Below are positions 59,951 through 64,000 of a stretch of DNA of 64,000 nucleotides, piece after piece. Each line of letters opens with the position of its first letter. Position 1 is the first letter of the stretch. A program made the position numbers and the translations under genes. The notes beneath the pieces are model-generated. The model did no database searches, was not told the DNA's origin, and saw only the letters and a program-made list of their open reading frames with translations. Source of the DNA: Mycobacterium nebraskense (GTDB lineage Bacteria > Actinomycetota > Actinomycetes > Mycobacteriales > Mycobacteriaceae); assembly GCF_002102255.1 (NCBI RefSeq), contig NZ_LQPH01000153.1, positions 1 to 64,000 on the forward strand, written 5' to 3'.

Positions 59951-59988
59951 TTAATACCGCCGAAACACGGTGGCCCCACTGCGGAAAC
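59951..59988 (+). promoter_or_regulatory. Candidate GlnR box upstream of amt
   Basis: TTAAT-N6-GAAAC (59951-59966) is followed, 22 bp later, by a second exact GAAAC (59984-59988). The actinobacterial GlnR consensus is GTnAC-N6-GAAAC repeated with 22-bp periodicity; the two GAAAC half-sites fit exactly and the GTnAC half-sites poorly. Located 75 bp before amt. Confidence 0.5.
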
Positions 59989-60063
59989 AACCGTTGCGCA
60001 AGGTTCTGGATCAGGTCACAGGCGTCGCCTGACGGCCATTCATGTCCGACCGGAGGTGAGCGA

Positions 60064-61503
60064 GTGGCATTCCCGCAATTGGGCCAACCCGATACCGGCG
60101 ATACCGCCTGGATGTTGGCGAGTTCCGCGCTAGTGCTGTTGATGACGCCTGGCCTTGCGTTCTTCTACGGCGGCATGGTGCGCACCAGAAGCGTGCTCAA
60201 CATGATCATGATGAGCATCAGCTCCATGGGCGTGGTGACCGTGCTCTGGGTGCTCTACGGCTACTCGATGTCGTTCGGTGACGACCGGGGCGGCGTCGTA
60301 GGCAATCCGACCGATTACTGGGGCCTGGCAAAGCTTATCGGCGGCAACGCCGTCAAGGCGGACCCGAGCAAGGGCGTCACGCAGGTCGACATCCCGCTGG
60401 CCGGCACCATGCCCGCGACCGTGTTCGTGGCCTTCCAGCTGATGTTCGCGATCATCACCGTCGCGCTGATCTCGGGCGCGGTGGCCGATCGGCTCAAGTT
60501 CACCGCCTGGCTGGTGTTCGCCGGACTGTGGGCGACGTTGGTCTACTTCCCGGTCGCGCACTGGGTCTTCGCCGCCGACGGCTTCGCGTCCGAGCACGGT
60601 GGCTGGATCAACAACAAGCTGCACGCCATCGACTTCGCCGGAGGGACGGCGGTCCATATCAACTCCGGTGTGGCAGGCCTGGCGTTGGCGATCGTCCTGG
60701 GCAAGCGCCGCGGGTGGCCGACCACGCTGTTCCGGCCGCACAACCTGCCTTTCGTGATGCTCGGCGCCGGCTTGCTGTGGTTCGGCTGGTTCGGGTTCAA
60801 CGCCGGTTCGGCGACCAGCTCGAACGGCTCGGCCGGAGCGACGTTCATGACCACCACGGTCGCCACGGCCACGGCCATGCTCGCGTGGCTGCTGACCGAG
60901 CGCATCCGCGACGGGAAACCCACGACGCTGGGAGCGGCGTCCGGCATCGTCGCCGGACTGGTCGCCATCACACCGTCCTGCTCGTCGGTCAACGTCCTGG
61001 GCGCGATCGTCGTCGGCGCGGTGGCCGGGGTGGTGTGCGCGCTGGCGGTCGGGCTGAAATTCAGGTTCGGCTTCGACGACTCGCTCGACGTGGTCGGGGT
61101 GCACATGGTCGGCGGGCTGGCGGGCACGTTGCTGGTCGGACTGCTCGCCGCGCCGGAGTCCACGGCCATCAACGGTGTGGCCGGGGTATCGAAGGGATTG
61201 TTCTACGGCGGCGGTTGGGCCCAGCTGGAACGGCAGGCGGTCGGCGCGTTCGCCGTACTCTTCTACTCGGGCATCGTCACGCTAATCTTGGCTTTGATCC
61301 TGAAGTACACCATCGGGTTGCGTGTCGGCGCCGAGGAGGAATCAACCGGCATCGACGAGTCTGAGCACGCGGAGAGCGGTTACGATTTCGGAACGATCGG
61401 TGGGCAAGGATCCGGTCTTCCGGCGGCGCGGACTCCGGTGGATGACCGTAACGGCCTGGAGAAGGATCGAGTGGGCGACAAAGTGGAGGCAGAGCAGGCA
61501 TGA
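60064..61503 (+). CDS. amt: Ammonium transporter Amt
   Basis: A 479-residue AmtB/Rh channel with about 11 helices. It begins TAWMLASSALVLLMTPGLAFFYGGMVRTRSVLNMIMMS, typical of the first helix and pore. The D-A-G-F region appears as HAIDFAGGTAVHINSGVAGL and the twin-His motif as GVHMVGGLAGTLLVG. The C-terminal cytosolic tail that contacts PII has YDFGTIGGQGSG. GGAGGTGAG Shine-Dalgarno. It overlaps glnB by 4 nt, the usual amt-glnK-glnD operon. Confidence 0.96.
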   Translation: MAFPQLGQPDTGDTAWMLASSALVLLMTPGLAFFYGGMVRTRSVLNMIMMSISSMGVVTVLWVLYGYSMSFGDDRGGVVGNPTDYWGLAKLIGGNAVKADPSKGVTQVDIPLAGTMPATVFVAFQLMFAIITVALISGAVADRLKFTAWLVFAGLWATLVYFPVAHWVFAADGFASEHGGWINNKLHAIDFAGGTAVHINSGVAGLALAIVLGKRRGWPTTLFRPHNLPFVMLGAGLLWFGWFGFNAGSATSSNGSAGATFMTTTVATATAMLAWLLTERIRDGKPTTLGAASGIVAGLVAITPSCSSVNVLGAIVVGAVAGVVCALAVGLKFRFGFDDSLDVVGVHMVGGLAGTLLVGLLAAPESTAINGVAGVSKGLFYGGGWAQLERQAVGAFAVLFYSGIVTLILALILKYTIGLRVGAEEESTGIDESEHAESGYDFGTIGGQGSGLPAARTPVDDRNGLEKDRVGDKVEAEQA

Positions 61504-61838
61504 AGCTAGTCACCGCAATCGTGAAGCCGTTCACCCTCGATGACGTGAAGACCAGCCTCGAGGACGCGGGCGTCCTGGGGATGACGGTCAGCGAAATCCA
61601 GGGGTACGGGCGGCAGAAGGGCCACACCGAGGTTTACCGGGGTGCTGAATACTCGGTGGATTTCGTGCCGAAGGTGCGAATTGAGGTCGTGGTCGACGAT
61701 TCCATCGTGGACAAGGTCGTGGACAGCATCGTCCGGTCGGCGCGCACCGGCAAGATCGGTGACGGCAAGGTCTGGGTCACCCCCGTGGAAACCATTGTGC
61801 GAGTGCGCACGGGTGAACGCGGAACCGATGCCCTCTGA
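61500..61838 (+). CDS. glnB: Nitrogen regulatory protein PII
   Basis: A 112-residue PII signal protein that reports nitrogen and 2-oxoglutarate status by binding ATP, ADP and 2OG and gating Amt. Start KLVTAIVKPFTLDDVKTSLEDAG. T-loop GHTEVYRGAEYSVDFVPK contains Tyr51, the residue adenylylated by GlnD in actinobacteria. C-terminal VWVTPVETIVRVRTGERG. ATGA overlap with amt. Could be called glnK because of the amt linkage. Confidence 0.96.
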   Translation: MKLVTAIVKPFTLDDVKTSLEDAGVLGMTVSEIQGYGRQKGHTEVYRGAEYSVDFVPKVRIEVVVDDSIVDKVVDSIVRSARTGKIGDGKVWVTPVETIVRVRTGERGTDAL

Positions 61839-61883
61839 CCGTAGCCGCACATTTCTGAACCAGGCCGGACGGGCCGGGAGGGT

Positions 61884-64000
61884 ATGACAAGCCCACCCGA
61901 CCCGTCCGGGTCATCTGGAGCGGGGATCCGAAGCGCCGGCGGGGCAATCGATTTGGCTGCCGCGCGGCGCCAGCTGCTGTCGGAAGGCAGTCAACTCGGC
62001 GCGGCGGAGCTGCGGAAAGCCTGGCTGGAGCTCCACGAATCCTGGCTGGTCGCCAAGGCCGACGAGATCGGCATCACCGACGGCAGCGGTTTCGCGATCG
62101 TCGGGGTCGGCGGTTTGGGCCGCCGCGAGCTGCTGCCGTATTCCGATCTCGACCTGATGTTGTTGCACGACAACAAGTCTGACGCGGTGCTGCAGCGGGT
62201 CGCCGACGGGCTGTGGTATCCGCTGTGGGACGCCAACGTTCGGCTGGACCACAGCGTGCGGACGGTGTCCGGGGCTCTGGGCGTCGCCAATAGCGACCTG
62301 GTGGCCGCGCTGGGCATGCTGGACGCGCGACACATCGCCGGGGACGAGCGGCTGTCGGCGGAACTCATCGACGGGGCGCGACGGCAGTGGCGCAGCGCAA
62401 TCCGATCCCGCATGGACGAGCTCGTCGCCATGACATACGAACGCTGGCAACGGTGTTGGCGAATCGCGCAGCGGGCCGAGCCGGACCTGAAGTCGGGGCG
62501 CGGCGGGCTGCGCGACGTCCAACTGCTTGACGCGCTGGGCGTGGCGCAGCTCATCGACCGCCACGGCATGGGCCATCCGGACGCGCCGGGGGGCTCGCTG
62601 GACGCCGCATATCTGACGCTGCTCGACGTGCGCACCGAACTGCACCGGGTTTCCGGACGAGGACGCGATCAACTGCTGGCGCAGTTCGCCGACGAGGTGA
62701 GCGCCGCGTTGGGCGTCGGGGACCGATTTGCGTTGTCGCGCATGCTGTCGAGTGCCAGTCGCACCATCGCCTACCACGCCGAAACCGGGCTGCGGACCGC
62801 GCAGAACGCGCTGCCCCGGCGCGGCATCACCGCTCTGGTGCGGCGCCCGAAGCGGCGACCGTTGGACGAGGGCGTGGTCGAGTACGACGGCGAGGTGGTG
62901 CTCGCCCGCGACGCCCAACCCCAAACCGATCCCGGGTTGGTGCTGCGAGTCGCGGCCGCGTCGGCGGACACCGGCCTGCCCATCGCCGCCGGCACGCTCA
63001 AACGGCTGGCCGACAACGTTCCGGACCTGCCGTCGCCATGGCCGCGGGAGGCGCTGGACGACCTACTGGTCGTGCTCCTGGCGGGGCCCACCGCGGTGAA
63101 CACCATCGAGTCGCTGGACCGGACCGGGCTGTGGGGTCGCCTCTTCCCGGAATGGGACGCGGTCCGCGACCTTCCGCCGCGCGACGTCTCGCACAAGTGG
63201 ACCGTCGACCGTCACATCGTCGAAACCGCCGTCAACGCGGCCCCGCTCACCACCCGCGTGGCGCGATCGGACCTGCTTGCGCTGGGTGCGCTGCTGCACG
63301 ACATCGGCAAGGGGCGCGGCACGGACCACTGCGTGCTCGGCGCGGAATTGACGATCCCGATCGGCAACAGGCTGGGGCTGTCGGCCCAGGACACCGACAC
63401 GCTGGCGGGCATGGTCCGCCATCACCTACTGCTGCCGATCACGGCTACCCGAAGTGACCTCAACGACCCCACGACCATCGAGTCGGTGGCCGCGGCCCTG
63501 CACGGCGACCCACAACTGCTCGAGCTCCTGCACGCGCTCGCGGAGGCGGATTCGAAGGCCACCGGGCCGGGGGTGTGGAGCGACTGGAAGGCGTCGTTGA
63601 TCGAGGACCTGGTCCGTCGTTGCCGGCTGGTGATGGCCGGTGAGCCGCTTCCGGAGGCGGAACCGATTGCGCCGCACTATCTTTCGCTGGCTGCCGGCCG
63701 CGAGGTGCACGTGGAGATCAACCCCGGAGACCAGGAGCGGTTGACCGCGGTGATGCTCGCGCCAAACCAGCGGGGGCTGGTGTCGAAAGCCGCCGCGGTG
63801 CTGGCCTTGAACTCGCTGCGAATCCACTCGGCGTTGGCCAACATTCACGAGGGCGTCGCGATCGTCGAGTTCGTCGTGTCGCCGCTGTTCGGCTCGCCGC
63901 CCGAATCAGGCTTGCTGCGGCAACAATTCAAGGGCGCCCTGGTCGGCGACCTCGATGCCCTCGGCACGCTGGAGAGGAAAGACAGCGATGCCGTCAGCGC
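61884..64000 (+). CDS. glnD: PII (de)adenylyl/uridylyltransferase, truncated by window end
   Basis: About 705 codons are present without a stop; the M. tuberculosis protein is 808 residues. Start ATG 61884 (MTSPPDPSGSSG), 45 nt after glnB, with GGGAGG very close. N-terminal nucleotidyltransferase GFAIVGVGGLGRRELLPYSDLDLMLLH (about 70-96), HD phosphohydrolase ALLHDIGKGRGTDH (about 470), and the first ACT domain LTAVMLAPNQRGLVSKAAAVLALNSL; the second ACT domain would lie beyond the window. In actinobacteria GlnD adenylylates PII. Confidence 0.95.
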   Translation, partial: MTSPPDPSGSSGAGIRSAGGAIDLAAARRQLLSEGSQLGAAELRKAWLELHESWLVAKADEIGITDGSGFAIVGVGGLGRRELLPYSDLDLMLLHDNKSDAVLQRVADGLWYPLWDANVRLDHSVRTVSGALGVANSDLVAALGMLDARHIAGDERLSAELIDGARRQWRSAIRSRMDELVAMTYERWQRCWRIAQRAEPDLKSGRGGLRDVQLLDALGVAQLIDRHGMGHPDAPGGSLDAAYLTLLDVRTELHRVSGRGRDQLLAQFADEVSAALGVGDRFALSRMLSSASRTIAYHAETGLRTAQNALPRRGITALVRRPKRRPLDEGVVEYDGEVVLARDAQPQTDPGLVLRVAAASADTGLPIAAGTLKRLADNVPDLPSPWPREALDDLLVVLLAGPTAVNTIESLDRTGLWGRLFPEWDAVRDLPPRDVSHKWTVDRHIVETAVNAAPLTTRVARSDLLALGALLHDIGKGRGTDHCVLGAELTIPIGNRLGLSAQDTDTLAGMVRHHLLLPITATRSDLNDPTTIESVAAALHGDPQLLELLHALAEADSKATGPGVWSDWKASLIEDLVRRCRLVMAGEPLPEAEPIAPHYLSLAAGREVHVEINPGDQERLTAVMLAPNQRGLVSKAAAVLALNSLRIHSALANIHEGVAIVEFVVSPLFGSPPESGLLRQQFKGALVGDLDALGTLERKDSDAVS

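Overview
The window is a stretch of a high-GC actinobacterial chromosome that I read as a slow-growing non-tuberculous Mycobacterium, probably of the M. avium complex or a neighbouring group. The evidence is near-complete synteny, from memory, with the M. tuberculosis segment Rv3009c-Rv2918c (gatB, lppZ, ilvBNC, serA, leuB, gltX, leuCD, hupB, mutT1, ppk, fbiD, gpsA, ddl, thiL, ung, recG, lipN, rsmD, coaD, sepIVA, rnc, mutM, smc, ftsY, amt-glnB-glnD), together with leaderless mycobacterial promoters (TANNNT about 7 nt before an ATG/GTG), mycobacterial HupB and SepIVA, and a mycofactocin-type dehydrogenase. The PDIM/PGL lipid locus that lies between Rv2963 and Rv2927c in M. tuberculosis is absent; the two flanking genes sit about 330 bp apart, which argues against the M. 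tuberculosis, marinum, kansasii and leprae lineages.

Layout. 0-4.3 kb: gatB, lipoprotein lppZ, a DoxX membrane protein and a PH-domain protein. 4.3-7.9 kb: the ilvB-ilvN-ilvC branched-chain operon, preceded by a leader peptide (MLVVISRRVGA) and an attenuator. 8-12.5 kb: a WrbA-type flavoprotein, serA-leuB and an MFS transporter. 12.6-15.4 kb: a tandem intergenic repeat, an FAH-family gene, gltX, tRNA-Gln(CTG) and tRNA-Glu(CTC). 15.4-18.8 kb: an F420/FMN split-barrel protein, an IclR regulator divergent from leuC-leuD. 19-28.4 kb: hupB, mutT1, ppk, fbiD, gpsA, ddl, a DUF3515 protein, thiL and ung.

28.4-34.9 kb is an accessory block between ung and rpmB: a quinone-oxidoreductase-like MDR, an SDR, a DUF1214-like protein, a PAPS-type sulfotransferase, an NTF2/SnoaL-fold protein, and a divergent SDR plus mycofactocin-coupled SDR pair. 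It looks like a small catabolic or conjugation module for an alcohol, sterol or other lipophilic substrate. 35-44.6 kb returns to core: a DAK2/DegV-like protein, recG, a secreted HNH nuclease, an aldo-keto reductase, lipN, a DsbA/VKOR oxidative-folding pair and rsmD. The pyruvate carboxylase (pca) and purU genes expected around rsmD-coaD are missing. 44.6-47 kb: coaD behind a leaderless 18-codon ORF, a small secreted protein, and a permease with a His-rich tail whose promoter contains a perfect CsoR/RicR-like palindrome.

47.3-54.7 kb: sepIVA, yceD, rnc, mutM, then an iron-uptake operon feoA-feoB-nfu with a perfect palindrome and a leaderless 9-codon ORF, a PIG-L deacetylase, an OsmC protein and acylphosphatase. 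54.8-64 kb: smc, a second tandem-repeat block, ftsY, then the nitrogen operon amt-glnB-glnD with a GlnR-like box; glnD runs off the end of the window.

The main themes are branched-chain and leucine synthesis (ilvBNC, leuB, leuCD), tRNA-Gln formation by the indirect route (gltX, gatB, tRNA-Gln, tRNA-Glu), chromosome organisation (hupB, smc), metal handling (feoAB, permease) and nitrogen control. No rRNA, CRISPR, prophage or insertion sequence was seen.
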